A stretch of DNA of 9,516 nt from Candidatus Bathyarchaeota archaeon (GTDB taxonomy: Archaea; Thermoproteota; Bathyarchaeia; Bathyarchaeales; Bathycorpusculaceae), in assembly GCA_030627225.1 (NCBI GenBank), contig DAOUSM010000020.1, positions 1 to 9,516 on the forward strand, written 5' to 3'. Every line of letters begins with the position of its first letter. The first letter of the stretch is position 1. Below the pieces are notes generated by a model that did not search any database, was not told where the DNA came from, and saw nothing but the letters and a program-made list of their open reading frames with translations. Both the position numbers and the translations under genes were made by a program. Below are positions 1 to 6,119 of this stretch, piece by piece.

Positions 1-428
1 ATGCACATCCATCCCACAGATACAAGAATAAAGGGTATTATTGAAATGATCCCTGTTAAAGCTGGAGACAATCCGTCAATTAGTGCAACGTAAATTTCGA
101 CGAAACGTGCTGCTTCATATTGTATTGGGTCAACATTGTTGTTTGTTGCTTTTTCCATCTCTTTCAGGCGACGTTCTCTTTCAGCCTTTTCAGCCATGTA
201 GGCTCCGAAAAATCCTGAAAGCCCCATTGCGAGGCATGCGCCTAAACTGGCTACAATGATGAATCTTGGCGTACCCCCGGCTATCCACGAACCTAAGACT
301 ATTCCGAAAACTGTCATGGCTCCGTCGAAACCATTCATTACGAAGTATCTTCTAGCTATGCCGCTTGCTTTCGTCACTTTAAGGTAGACCCTAACCTTCT
401 TGAAGAAAGATCTGAAAAGTTTACTCAA
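1..428 (-). CDS. VIT1/CCC1-family integral membrane protein, partial (C-terminus cut off)
   Basis: The reverse strand is open from a TTG at 428 to the window edge, giving the first 142 residues. The stretch RRYFVMNGFDGAMTVFGIVL (about 26-45) is typical of archaeal VIT1/CCC1-like proteins (the group I know as TIGR00267), whose relatives carry iron or manganese across membranes. Hydrophobic segments lie at about 30-50, 57-77 and 121-141. Between the second and third is a charged helix rich in Glu, Lys and Arg (about 79-95), where VIT1 proteins have their cytoplasmic metal-binding domain. TTG is chosen because an in-frame TAA lies two codons upstream (432-434), GGGTGA (440-445) gives a Shine-Dalgarno site 11 bases away, and no earlier ATG or GTG exists. 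The first in-frame alternative is GTG at codon 18. The gene diverges from the M42 peptidase. The family is fairly sure; the substrate is not known. Confidence 0.8.
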   Translation of the reverse strand, partial: MSKLFRSFFKKVRVYLKVTKASGIARRYFVMNGFDGAMTVFGIVLGSWIAGGTPRFIIVASLGACLAMGLSGFFGAYMAEKAERERRLKEMEKATNNNVDPIQYEAARFVEIYVALIDGLSPALTGIISIIPFILVSVGWMC

Positions 429-470
429 CTGTTATCTCTTCACCCTTAAAGGGCGAACTACTATGGCCCA

Positions 471-478
471 TATTAAAT
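471..478 (-). promoter_or_regulatory. TATA-like box for the VIT1/CCC1-like gene
   Basis: On the reverse strand this reads TTTAATAT. A start about 25 bp downstream would fall near 449 and leave a leader of roughly 20 bases that includes the GGGTGA Shine-Dalgarno site. An odd-length inverted repeat, CCCTT-A-AAGGG (443-453), lies at the predicted transcription start and could be an operator. This is inferred from spacing only. Confidence 0.45.
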
Positions 479-500
479 TCAGTTTTTATTACCGCAATTG

Positions 501-509
501 TTTAATATA
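501..509 (+). promoter_or_regulatory. TATA-like box for the M42 peptidase gene
   Basis: TTTAATATA lies about 25 bp before a predicted start near 530. The leader of roughly 19 bases would hold AGAGGA (536-541), a Shine-Dalgarno-like site 7 bases before the ATG at 549. Confidence 0.5.
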
Positions 510-548
510 AAGGTTTAGGATTCTAAAGCACTGTAAGAGGAATTTATA

Positions 549-1592
549 ATGACGATTGCTGAAACCCTAGAAAAACTTTCGAATGCTAGCGGTGTGGCTG
601 GTAGAGAGGAAGAAGTTAGAAATTTGATGAAGAAATTCTTAAAACCATATGTGGATGAAATCAAAGAGGACAAACTTGGAAACGTTATCGGAATAAAAAA
701 GGGAAGAAAAAACTCTCCAAAAGCAATGCTGGCAGCTCACATGGACGAAATAGGCTTGCTGGTGAAAACAATTTCAAAAGAAGGCTTTTTACGATTCGCG
801 AAAATAGGCGGAATGGACGACCGCATCCTACTAGCCCAAAAAGTCATAGTCTACACAGAAAAAGGACCTTTGCACGGGATAATAGGTTCTAAACCTCCAC
901 ACATACAAAAGGAAGAGGAACGCAAAAAAGTCATCACATATGATGAGCTCTTCATAGATATTGGAGCAGAAAACCAAGAAGAAGCCAAGAAAATGGGAGT
1001 AAAAATCGGAGACCCAGTAGGTTTTGACATAAAATTCGCGAAAGTTGGAAAAGGCATAGTTGTTGGCAAGGCTTTTGATGACCGTGTCGGATGCGCAGTT
1101 ATGATTGAGGCAATAAAGCGTTTGAAAAAAACAGAATGCACAGTATATGCTGTTGGAACGGTACAGGAAGAAGTCGGCTTAAGAGGGGCAACGACAGCAG
1201 CCTTTGGAATATACCCGGATGTTGGCATGGCGCTTGACGTAACTGTAGCTGGTGATGTGCCAGGAGTGAAAGAGGTTGAGGCACCAATAAAAATGAGGAA
1301 GGGGCCATCATTAACGGTTGCTGATTACGGGCTTATAACGCATCCAAAGGTTTTACGACTGCTAATCGATGCAGCTGAAGAAAACAAGATTCCATATCAG
1401 CTTGAAACTGGCTTACCCGGCTCAACAGACGCTGCACGCATATCCTTAACAAGGGAAGGAGTACCTAGCGGCGTCATATCAATACCCACACGTTACATCC
1501 ATAGTCCAGCATCCTTACTCAGCTTAAAAGACGCGGAAAACGCTGTAAAACTCACAGCAGCTGCCATCCAAAAAATTCCAAAATACTTCTAG
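549..1592 (+). CDS. M42-family (TET-type) metallo-aminopeptidase
   Basis: This 347-residue protein matches the usual length of M42 peptidases, the dodecameric cytosolic TET aminopeptidases that trim short peptides, probably those released by the proteasome. The two-metal site is complete. AAHMDE supplies His64 and the catalytic Asp66, FDDRVG supplies the bridging Asp177, and QEEVG supplies the catalytic base Glu207 and ligand Glu208. Asp230 (ALDVT) and His318 (RYIHSP) finish the set. The insert between about 70 and 165 corresponds to the PDZ-like dimerisation domain of the family, and GLPGSTDA (288-295) is a typical late motif. Older annotations call such proteins endoglucanase or deblocking aminopeptidase; the glucanase label is almost certainly wrong. 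AGAGGA lies 7 bases before the ATG. Archease follows 48 bp later with its own TATA box, so this is likely a single-gene unit. Residue preference cannot be read from the sequence. Confidence 0.95.
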   Translation: MTIAETLEKLSNASGVAGREEEVRNLMKKFLKPYVDEIKEDKLGNVIGIKKGRKNSPKAMLAAHMDEIGLLVKTISKEGFLRFAKIGGMDDRILLAQKVIVYTEKGPLHGIIGSKPPHIQKEEERKKVITYDELFIDIGAENQEEAKKMGVKIGDPVGFDIKFAKVGKGIVVGKAFDDRVGCAVMIEAIKRLKKTECTVYAVGTVQEEVGLRGATTAAFGIYPDVGMALDVTVAGDVPGVKEVEAPIKMRKGPSLTVADYGLITHPKVLRLLIDAAEENKIPYQLETGLPGSTDAARISLTREGVPSGVISIPTRYIHSPASLLSLKDAENAVKLTAAAIQKIPKYF

Positions 1593-1611
1593 CCTTCTTC
1601 TGAATATAATC

Positions 1612-1620
1612 TTTTTAAAT
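1612..1620 (+). promoter_or_regulatory. TATA-like box for archease
   Basis: TTTTTAAAT is centred 25 bp before the ATG at 1641, so the transcript should start at or next to the start codon (leaderless). No Shine-Dalgarno site precedes the ATG, which agrees. The T-rich DNA from 1612 to 1638 may also end the peptidase transcript. Confidence 0.5.
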
Positions 1621-1640
1621 CCCATATTTTATTTTAATTC

Positions 1641-2090
1641 ATGGCTGAAATTATGACTTTGAAAAAAAAATTCGAGTTCTTGGAGCATACGGCGGATGCT
1701 TACATTGCTGCGTACGGAAAAGATTTAGCTGAGGCTTTTGAAAACGCAGCTCTCGCAATGTTTGAAGTTATGACGGAAGTGGAAAAGGTTAATCCCGAAG
1801 TTGAGGATTATGTTGAGCTTGCGGCGGAGGATGAGTGTGCTCTCCTTTACAGCTGGCTTGAGGCTTTGCTTGTAAAATCTGAAATCAACAGAATGTTTTA
1901 TTCCAAGTTCAAAGTTTTAAGCTTGGACAAAACTTCAGATGGTTTTAGGCTTAAAGCGAAGGTTTGCGGAGAGAAATACAACCCTGAAAGACATCCGCAC
2001 AAGGTTGGTGTGAAGGCTGTTACGTATCATCGAATGGAAATCATTAAAAAACCAAACAAAGTTACTGTGAGATTTATTCTGGATATATAA
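1641..2090 (+). CDS. Archease, activator of the RNA ligase RtcB
   Basis: This 149-residue protein has the full archease signature: FEFLEHTADAYIAAYG near the N-terminus (11-26), GEKYNPERHPHKVGVKAVTY (110-129), and a C-terminal strand ending in Asp148. Asp19 of the HTAD motif and Asp148 are the acidic metal-binding residues essential in characterised archeases. Archease is a small cytosolic cofactor that speeds guanylylation of the RtcB histidine, allows multiple turnover and widens nucleotide use. Its partner rtcB lies about 1.6 kb downstream on the same strand, separated by a regulator and a hydrolase. The start at 1641 is preferred because of the leaderless TATA spacing; Met5 (1653) is an alternative that would remove only four non-conserved residues. 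Confidence 0.95.
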   Translation: MAEIMTLKKKFEFLEHTADAYIAAYGKDLAEAFENAALAMFEVMTEVEKVNPEVEDYVELAAEDECALLYSWLEALLVKSEINRMFYSKFKVLSLDKTSDGFRLKAKVCGEKYNPERHPHKVGVKAVTYHRMEIIKKPNKVTVRFILDI

Positions 2091-2102
2091 GCAACTGTTA
2101 TC

Positions 2103-2108
2103 TTTTTT
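2103..2108 (+). terminator. Poly-T run after archease
   Basis: Six T residues begin 13 bases after the archease stop codon, which fits the U-tract signals that end archaeal transcripts. The run reaches into the stop end of the convergent regulator gene, so the two transcripts would overlap at their ends. Confidence 0.4.
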
Positions 2109-2577
2109 AACGTATTAAAAACGTTATCTCCTTTACAAGAGTTTCTGGAATGAGTGCTCTCCCCCTATGCTTGTTCAGCTTAACGAAGCCGAATCTGTTC
2201 AGCACTTGCAAGTCTTGATATACGTTTTTCACGTTTCGCCTCACTTTTTGAGCTAAATCATTTATTGACTCCACCCTTAAAGCCGCAAGCTGATACAATA
2301 ACTCTATTCTTTTCGGCGTTAGCAAAGCAATTTGTTCTGGTTCAAAATCTTTGATTTCTTCAACTGTGTAATCGAGTTGTCCATCTTCCATGTAGCCTTT
2401 ATAACTGTCCACGAGATCAGCCCATTCAAAATAGGCTCTTGCGAACTTGGCGTTCAGCTTTTGCTTAAGGAAAAGTTCCTCAAACTTTTCAAAGCTCATG
2501 CCGAGCTCTTTCTCAAACCTTTCGATTTTCTCTTCCACTTCCTCGGACGTTAAATCTCGAATGATTCTGAGAAGCAT
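2107..2577 (-). CDS. Winged-helix transcriptional regulator (HVO_A0114/COG4190-like)
   Basis: This is a 156-residue, probably DNA-binding protein. Residues 87-135 form a winged helix-turn-helix: TPKRIELLYQLAAL is the first helix, SINDLAQKV the positioning helix, RRNVKNVYQDLQVLNRFG the recognition helix, and FVKLN followed by a basic RGRAL segment looks like the wing. This pattern resembles the archaeal HVO_A0114/COG4190 regulators. Residues 10-65 are predicted helical and charged, with FEWADLVDSY near 50-59, probably for dimerisation; I do not recognise this part. The gene converges on archease (16 bp gap) and diverges from the MBL-fold hydrolase, whose promoter is the most obvious target besides its own. 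The ATG at 2577 follows a GTGA element (2583-2586) on its strand. The effector is not known. Confidence 0.8.
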   Translation of the reverse strand: MLLRIIRDLTSEEVEEKIERFEKELGMSFEKFEELFLKQKLNAKFARAYFEWADLVDSYKGYMEDGQLDYTVEEIKDFEPEQIALLTPKRIELLYQLAALRVESINDLAQKVRRNVKNVYQDLQVLNRFGFVKLNKHRGRALIPETLVKEITFLIR

Positions 2578-2609
2578 AACGTTTCACAATTAAAAATACA
2601 GCTAATCCG

Positions 2610-2618
2610 CTTAAAATC
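2610..2618 (-). promoter_or_regulatory. TATA-like box for the winged-helix regulator
   Basis: The reverse strand reads GGATTTTAAG. A start about 25 bp downstream, near 2589, would leave a leader of roughly 12 bases. A second AT-rich stretch (2590-2598) lies too close to the ATG to serve. Spacing is the only evidence. Confidence 0.4.
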
Positions 2619-2654
2619 CTTCACGATGAAAATGCTTAAAGCAGTTGATGACGA

Positions 2655-2663
2655 TTTTAAAAT
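2655..2663 (+). promoter_or_regulatory. TATA-like box for the MBL-fold hydrolase
   Basis: TTTTAAAAT is centred near 2659, placing the transcript start at about 2684-2686, directly before the ATG at 2687. This argues for a nearly leaderless message and against translation from the upstream TTG (2645) or ATG (2648), which would lie ahead of the promoter. Confidence 0.5.
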
Positions 2664-2686
2664 TCTACTTAAGCAATGGTGTAAAA

Positions 2687-3607
2687 ATGCACATAACAAA
2701 AATTGAAGAACACGTACATCTAATCGATCTTGAAACCGCTGGAATTAAGAATTTTATCGCCAGCTACGTCTTAACAGGAAAGAACGTGGCGATAGTTGAA
2801 ACAGGTCCAGCATTCTCAGTGTCCAGCTTGCTTTCCGGCTTAAAGGAACTGAATATAAAACCGGAGGAAGTAGCCTATGTCGCTGTTTCACATATTCATC
2901 TAGACCATGGTGGGGGTGCCGGGACATTAATGAAATATCTGCCGAAAGCCAATGTAATTGTTCACCGAAGGGGAGCACCTCATTTAGCAAATCCAAAGAA
3001 ACTTTGGACCCAAGCAAAAGAGGTTCTTGGAAGCGTGGCCGAAATGTATGGTAAACCCGAGCCTGTTCCCGAAGAGAGAATTATTGCGGCAACCGACGGC
3101 ATGAGTTTCAACATCGGAAGCAACGTTGAGTTAAAAGTCGTGGAGACTCTTGGTCATGCTTCGCATCATCTAAGCTACTATGAAACATTAAGCGAAGGAA
3201 TTTTCACGGGAGACGCCGCCGGCATCTATCTAAACAAATTTGATGTAGTTGTGCCAACGACGCCGCCACCCTTCCGTCTAGACATCGCATTAGCTTCTTT
3301 GAACAAGCTAATCAATTTAAAACCTAGACATCTGTACTACAGCCACTTTGGCAAAGCAGACAACCCCATAGAAAAACTCCAATCCTACGCACATCAACTC
3401 AAGCTCTGGGCAAAAATCGCAAAGCAAGGAATAGAAAACAGAGAAACCCTAGAAGCGATAAGTAAAAGAATATTTGAAAAAGATGAGGCTGTTCAAAAAG
3501 CTGCAGAATACATTAAAACTCATCTGGTTTTGAGCAAAACTGTGACTAATAAAAGTGTACAAGGTTTTGTGGAATTTGTAGAAAAGTTTGGAAGCATTTC
3601 GACGTAG
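2687..3607 (+). CDS. Metallo-beta-lactamase-fold hydrolase
   Basis: With the start at 2687 the protein has 306 residues. The dinuclear zinc site is complete: HIHLDH (69-74) gives His69, His71, Asp73 and His74, followed by His157 (LGHASHH), Asp176 (FTGDAAG) and His220 (YSHFG). The core, about residues 5-225, is a glyoxalase II-like MBL fold (COG0491). A helical C-terminal part of about 80 residues follows (WAKIAKQGIE onward); I cannot assign it to a named family. The substrate is unknown; no lactamase-specific or RNase-specific (beta-CASP) motif is visible. The reading frame is open back to a TTG at 2645, but the TATA position and the typical opening MHITKIEEHVHLID favour 2687, with a GGTG element at 2678-2681. 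The gene diverges from a winged-helix regulator that may control it. rtcB starts 67 bp downstream with its own promoter. Confidence 0.9.
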   Translation: MHITKIEEHVHLIDLETAGIKNFIASYVLTGKNVAIVETGPAFSVSSLLSGLKELNIKPEEVAYVAVSHIHLDHGGGAGTLMKYLPKANVIVHRRGAPHLANPKKLWTQAKEVLGSVAEMYGKPEPVPEERIIAATDGMSFNIGSNVELKVVETLGHASHHLSYYETLSEGIFTGDAAGIYLNKFDVVVPTTPPPFRLDIALASLNKLINLKPRHLYYSHFGKADNPIEKLQSYAHQLKLWAKIAKQGIENRETLEAISKRIFEKDEAVQKAAEYIKTHLVLSKTVTNKSVQGFVEFVEKFGSIST

Positions 3608-3610
3608 TTA

Positions 3611-3630
3611 TTTTGGTGTAAACGCCAAAA
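3611..3630 (+). repeat. Hairpin-forming inverted repeat between the MBL gene and the rtcB TATA box
   Basis: The arms TTTTGGTG (3611-3618) and CGCCAAAA (3623-3630) pair over 8 bp with one G-U wobble around a TAAA loop. The repeat starts 3 bases after the MBL stop codon and ends 3 bases before the rtcB TATA box, where the TFB recognition element would be. It could be a transcript-end hairpin for the MBL gene or a protein-binding operator for rtcB. The geometry is directly visible; the function is inferred. Confidence 0.5.
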
Positions 3631-3633
3631 TCA

Positions 3634-3640
3634 TTTATAT
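3634..3640 (+). promoter_or_regulatory. TATA box for rtcB
   Basis: TTTATAT centred at 3637 predicts a start near 3662 and a leader of about 13 bases that contains AGGTGG (3665-3670), a good Shine-Dalgarno site 4 bases before the ATG at 3675. The 11-mer CATTTATATCA (3632-3642) recurs exactly upstream of the zinc-domain gene at 5342-5352. Confidence 0.65.
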
Positions 3641-3674
3641 CATGGCTACTTTCTCTTATGTGCTAGGTGGAAAA

Positions 3675-5150
3675 ATGAGTGGAGAAAGTCGTTTTCCTAA
3701 AGAAAAGGTTCCGCTTGAGAAGATAGACGATTACACTTGGCATATTCCAAAGTATAAGCCCGGTATGCGAGTTCCAGGTATAGTTTTTGCCGATAAAAAC
3801 TTATTAGAGAAAATGCGGACTGACAGAACCCTTCAGCAGTGTACGAATGTGGCTCATTTACCGGGCATTTACAAATACTCCATAACGTTGCCAGACGGGC
3901 ATGAAGGTTATGGTTTTCCAATAGGAGGTGTAGCTGCAACAGACTATGATGAAGGCGTAATCAGTCCAGGCGGAGTGGGCTACGACATAAACTGTGGGGT
4001 TCGTCTATTGACGACAAACCTCTCAGAACAAGACATAAGACCAAAGCTCCCTCAATTAACAGACGCCATTTTTGAGAATGTTCCATGTGGACTTGGAAGC
4101 CGACGAAAAGACTTTAGGGTGACAGTTCACGACTTGGAAAGGCTTGTCATGGAGGGTGTTCAATGGGTTATCGACCAAGGATTAGGCTGGTCTGAAGATG
4201 CCGAACACTGCGAAGAACACGGATGCATGAAAAACGCAGACCCAGACAAGGTTTCAACAACAGCCAAAAATAGAGGGTTGCGACAAGTTGGCACGCTGGG
4301 CTCAGGAAATCATTTCTTAGAAATCCAAAAAGTAGACAAAATCTATGATGCTAAAACGGCTAAAACCTTCGGAATCGAACATGAAGGACAAGTGACGTTT
4401 ATGATTCACTGCGGCTCACGAGGCTTCGGCCACCAAGTATGCTCAGATTATCTGCGGGTAATGGAAAGAGCAGTTCACAAATATAATATCTTATTGCCAG
4501 ATCGAGAGCTTGCATGCGCACCAGGAAACAGCAGGGAAGCAGAGGACTATTATCAAGCGATGGCATGCGCTGTAAACTACGCATTTGTAAATCGTCAAGC
4601 AATAATGCATTGGGTTAGACAAAGCTTCCAGCAAGTCTTTAAAGAAGACCCGGAAAGATTTGGACTAAAACTTGTTTATGACGTAGCTCACAACATTGCA
4701 AAGATAGAAATTCACAAGATCAACGGAGAACGAAGAAAAGTTTGGGTTCACAGGAAGGGTGCAACACGAGCTTTTCCACCTGGTCGTCCGGAGATCCCAG
4801 CGGACTATAGAGCCGTGGGACAGCCAGTGCTTATACCTGGAAGCATGGGAACAAGCTCGTGGCTTCTTGTGGGTACGGAAAAAGCCATGCAAATAAGCTT
4901 CGGCTCCACAGCCCATGGAGCTGGAAGAATGATGAGTCGGAGTGCTGCTAAAAGAAGGTTTTGGGGTGGAGATGTGAAAAAGGCTTTGGAACAGCGTGGA
5001 ATTAGCGTTAGGGCTGCAAGCTCTGTTGTTTTGGCTGAGGAGGCAGACCCATCCTACAAAAACGTGGACATAGTTGTAGAGGTAAGCGACAAGGTTGGAA
5101 TAGCCACAAAAGTTGCTAGGTTTGTTCCCTTAGCCGTCGTGAAAGGCTAA
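3675..5150 (+). CDS. rtcB: RtcB, GTP-dependent 3'-phosphate RNA ligase
   Basis: This 491-residue cytosolic enzyme joins RNA 2',3'-cyclic phosphate or 3'-phosphate ends to 5'-hydroxyl ends, the final step of archaeal tRNA splicing. All expected metal and nucleotide residues are visible: Asp104 and Cys107 in YDINCGVR, His213 in GSGNHF, His245 in IHCGSRG, His339 in DVAHN, and His414 in STAHGAGR, the histidine that becomes guanylylated. The frame could extend upstream to 3588, overlapping the end of the MBL gene. The TATA box at 3634-3640 and AGGTGG just before 3675 fix the start at MSGESRFPKE, which is also the usual length. No intein interrupts the cysteine motif, although many archaeal rtcB genes carry one. 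Its activator archease is encoded 1.6 kb upstream and an EndA-family protein 2.6 kb downstream on the other strand. Confidence 0.98.
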   Translation: MSGESRFPKEKVPLEKIDDYTWHIPKYKPGMRVPGIVFADKNLLEKMRTDRTLQQCTNVAHLPGIYKYSITLPDGHEGYGFPIGGVAATDYDEGVISPGGVGYDINCGVRLLTTNLSEQDIRPKLPQLTDAIFENVPCGLGSRRKDFRVTVHDLERLVMEGVQWVIDQGLGWSEDAEHCEEHGCMKNADPDKVSTTAKNRGLRQVGTLGSGNHFLEIQKVDKIYDAKTAKTFGIEHEGQVTFMIHCGSRGFGHQVCSDYLRVMERAVHKYNILLPDRELACAPGNSREAEDYYQAMACAVNYAFVNRQAIMHWVRQSFQQVFKEDPERFGLKLVYDVAHNIAKIEIHKINGERRKVWVHRKGATRAFPPGRPEIPADYRAVGQPVLIPGSMGTSSWLLVGTEKAMQISFGSTAHGAGRMMSRSAAKRRFWGGDVKKALEQRGISVRAASSVVLAEEADPSYKNVDIVVEVSDKVGIATKVARFVPLAVVKG

Positions 5151-5169
5151 TTTGTTCCACAAGCGTAAA

Positions 5170-5183
5170 GTTTCTTCTTTTTC
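5170..5183 (+). terminator. Pyrimidine-rich transcript end after rtcB
   Basis: A T-rich tract with runs of three to five T residues begins 20 bases after the rtcB stop, as expected for archaeal U-tract termination. No stable hairpin precedes it. Confidence 0.4.
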
Positions 5184-5343
5184 CTAAGTTTCTGGCTTTC
5201 CCAAAGCTGTTTCTTATTTTCATCTAAAGCTTTTGGTTGTGTTGTTCGGCTTCGTTTTCCTTTTCAGTTTTCGCTCTACTGGGGACTCGTCTATAAGTTT
5301 TATCGCGGATTCCGAATATCTGGGCGTAAAGGCTGAAGCGACA

Positions 5344-5350
5344 TTTATAT
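5344..5350 (+). promoter_or_regulatory. TATA box for the zinc-domain gene
   Basis: TTTATAT is embedded in the same 11-mer found at the rtcB promoter. It predicts a start near 5372 and a leader of about 29 bases. No convincing Shine-Dalgarno site precedes the ATG at 5401; the nearest purine element is AGTGG (5391-5395). Confidence 0.5.
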
Positions 5351-5400
5351 CAAAGCTCCAATAAGTAATGAATTGTCTTAACGATTTTCCAGTGGTTTAG

Positions 5401-6069
5401 ATGCCCTTCAAAGATGAATGCGGAATATGCGGCAGAGTTTTTCCATGTAGTTATCTCAAACGATGTCAAAGATGCGGACGCTTGTTTTGTAAAGACTGTA
5501 TGGTGCCAGACGTTTCAACAGGCGACCCCACTAAAATGCTTTGCCTAAATTGTGCGAAAAAAATTGTTTCACCAAGTTCCACAACCAAATATGGCACACT
5601 TACCAGCTACTTAAGATATAGGTCGGCCTTCACAGATGCTGTCAGACTTTCTTTTGCTAAGATAGATGGGATAATAGGCGATAACTTGCCCATGAGTGCG
5701 TATCGTGATGAGAAATGGTGGAACAATTCGCTAGGCAGTGCACATGCTAAGGCTTGGCTGGAAGCTGGGTGGAGGACGCGAGAAGTGAATCTGGAAAAGG
5801 GCTATGTGATTTTTCAGAAAATAAGGGATTTAAAAGCAAGAAGTCGCAGAAAGAAGCCTTTCAGAGAACACCCTAAAAAGCCTTTCACACCGGCACCCCA
5901 TCGCATTCCAAAAACCAGAAAACCCTCAAAAACCAAGGTATCGAAGCTTTATGCACGACTAAAAAATTTAGAGCGGAAAAGAACTTCCATGACTAAACAT
6001 ACTCGTGGTTTTAAGCCTAAACCAGCACACGAGAAAAAACTCTTCAAGCCAGAAGAAAAACCAAAATAG
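5401..6069 (+). CDS. Eight-cysteine zinc-finger protein with a DUF7662-like domain and a basic tail
   Basis: This 222-residue protein has three parts. Residues 7-51 hold four CxxC pairs (Cys7/10, 22/25, 30/33, 48/51), the spacing of a two-zinc cross-brace or treble-clef domain of the FYVE/RING kind. Residues 64-141 carry YGTLTSYL, LSFAKIDGIIGDNLPMSA, the WWNNS motif (106-110) and HAKAWLEAGW (115-124), resembling, from memory, the domain catalogued as DUF7662. Residues 142-222 are low-complexity, well over one third Lys or Arg, with many Pro, and probably bind nucleic acid or ribosomes. There is no signal peptide or membrane segment. The function is unknown. The gene sits between rtcB and tRNA-Gly, and its promoter shares an 11-mer with the rtcB promoter, which hints at an RNA-linked role without proving it. 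RING-like geometry alone does not show ubiquitin ligase activity. The gene is certain; the domain names are less so. Confidence 0.8.
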   Translation: MPFKDECGICGRVFPCSYLKRCQRCGRLFCKDCMVPDVSTGDPTKMLCLNCAKKIVSPSSTTKYGTLTSYLRYRSAFTDAVRLSFAKIDGIIGDNLPMSAYRDEKWWNNSLGSAHAKAWLEAGWRTREVNLEKGYVIFQKIRDLKARSRRKKPFREHPKKPFTPAPHRIPKTRKPSKTKVSKLYARLKNLERKRTSMTKHTRGFKPKPAHEKKLFKPEEKPK

Positions 6070-6093
6070 CTGAAAAGAAATCTTATCTAGCCC

Positions 6094-6103
6094 GCTTAAA
6101 GAT
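6094..6103 (+). promoter_or_regulatory. TATA-like box for tRNA-Gly
   Basis: GCTTAAAGAT lies about 22-25 bp before the mature 5' end of the tRNA at 6120, so transcription would begin at or very near the mature end with little or no 5' leader. The match to a TATA consensus is modest. Confidence 0.35.
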
Positions 6104-6119
6104 AAAGTAATAGCGAAGA

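Larger units (their letters stand above)
5151..5400. other. 250-bp intergenic region between rtcB and the zinc-domain gene
   Basis: The left part is pyrimidine-rich (5170-5183, and again near 5250-5275) and probably ends the rtcB transcript. The right part holds the TATA box of the next gene. No credible gene, tRNA or C/D-box RNA was found on either strand. A 41-codon open frame on the reverse strand has no start codon and covers the promoter. Confidence 0.5.

Noticed and set aside
851..1311. Reverse-strand open frames inside the M42 gene, and similar frames inside other genes
   Set aside because: They lie wholly within well-supported genes, have no promoter or ribosome site, and give low-quality Ser/Pro/Leu-rich translations.
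549..1592. Endoglucanase (cellulase) activity for the M42 protein
   Set aside because: The complete two-metal aminopeptidase residue set is present; the glucanase name is a legacy annotation of this family.
426..2103. The 12-mer CAACTGTTATCT at both 426-437 and 2092-2103
   Set aside because: A few 12-base matches are expected by chance in a window this long; the contexts differ and there is no further similarity around them.
2109..2125. AACGT...ACGTT inverted repeat at the end of the regulator gene
   Set aside because: Arms of five bases inside coding sequence are common by chance, and no U-tract follows on the regulator's strand.
3675..5150. Possible intein in rtcB, as found in many archaea
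   Set aside because: The frame is continuous at normal length and the cysteine motif YDINCGVR is uninterrupted.
5200..5352. A 41-codon open frame on the reverse strand between rtcB and the zinc gene
   Set aside because: It contains no ATG, GTG or TTG, overlaps the TATA box of the next gene and its product resembles nothing I know.
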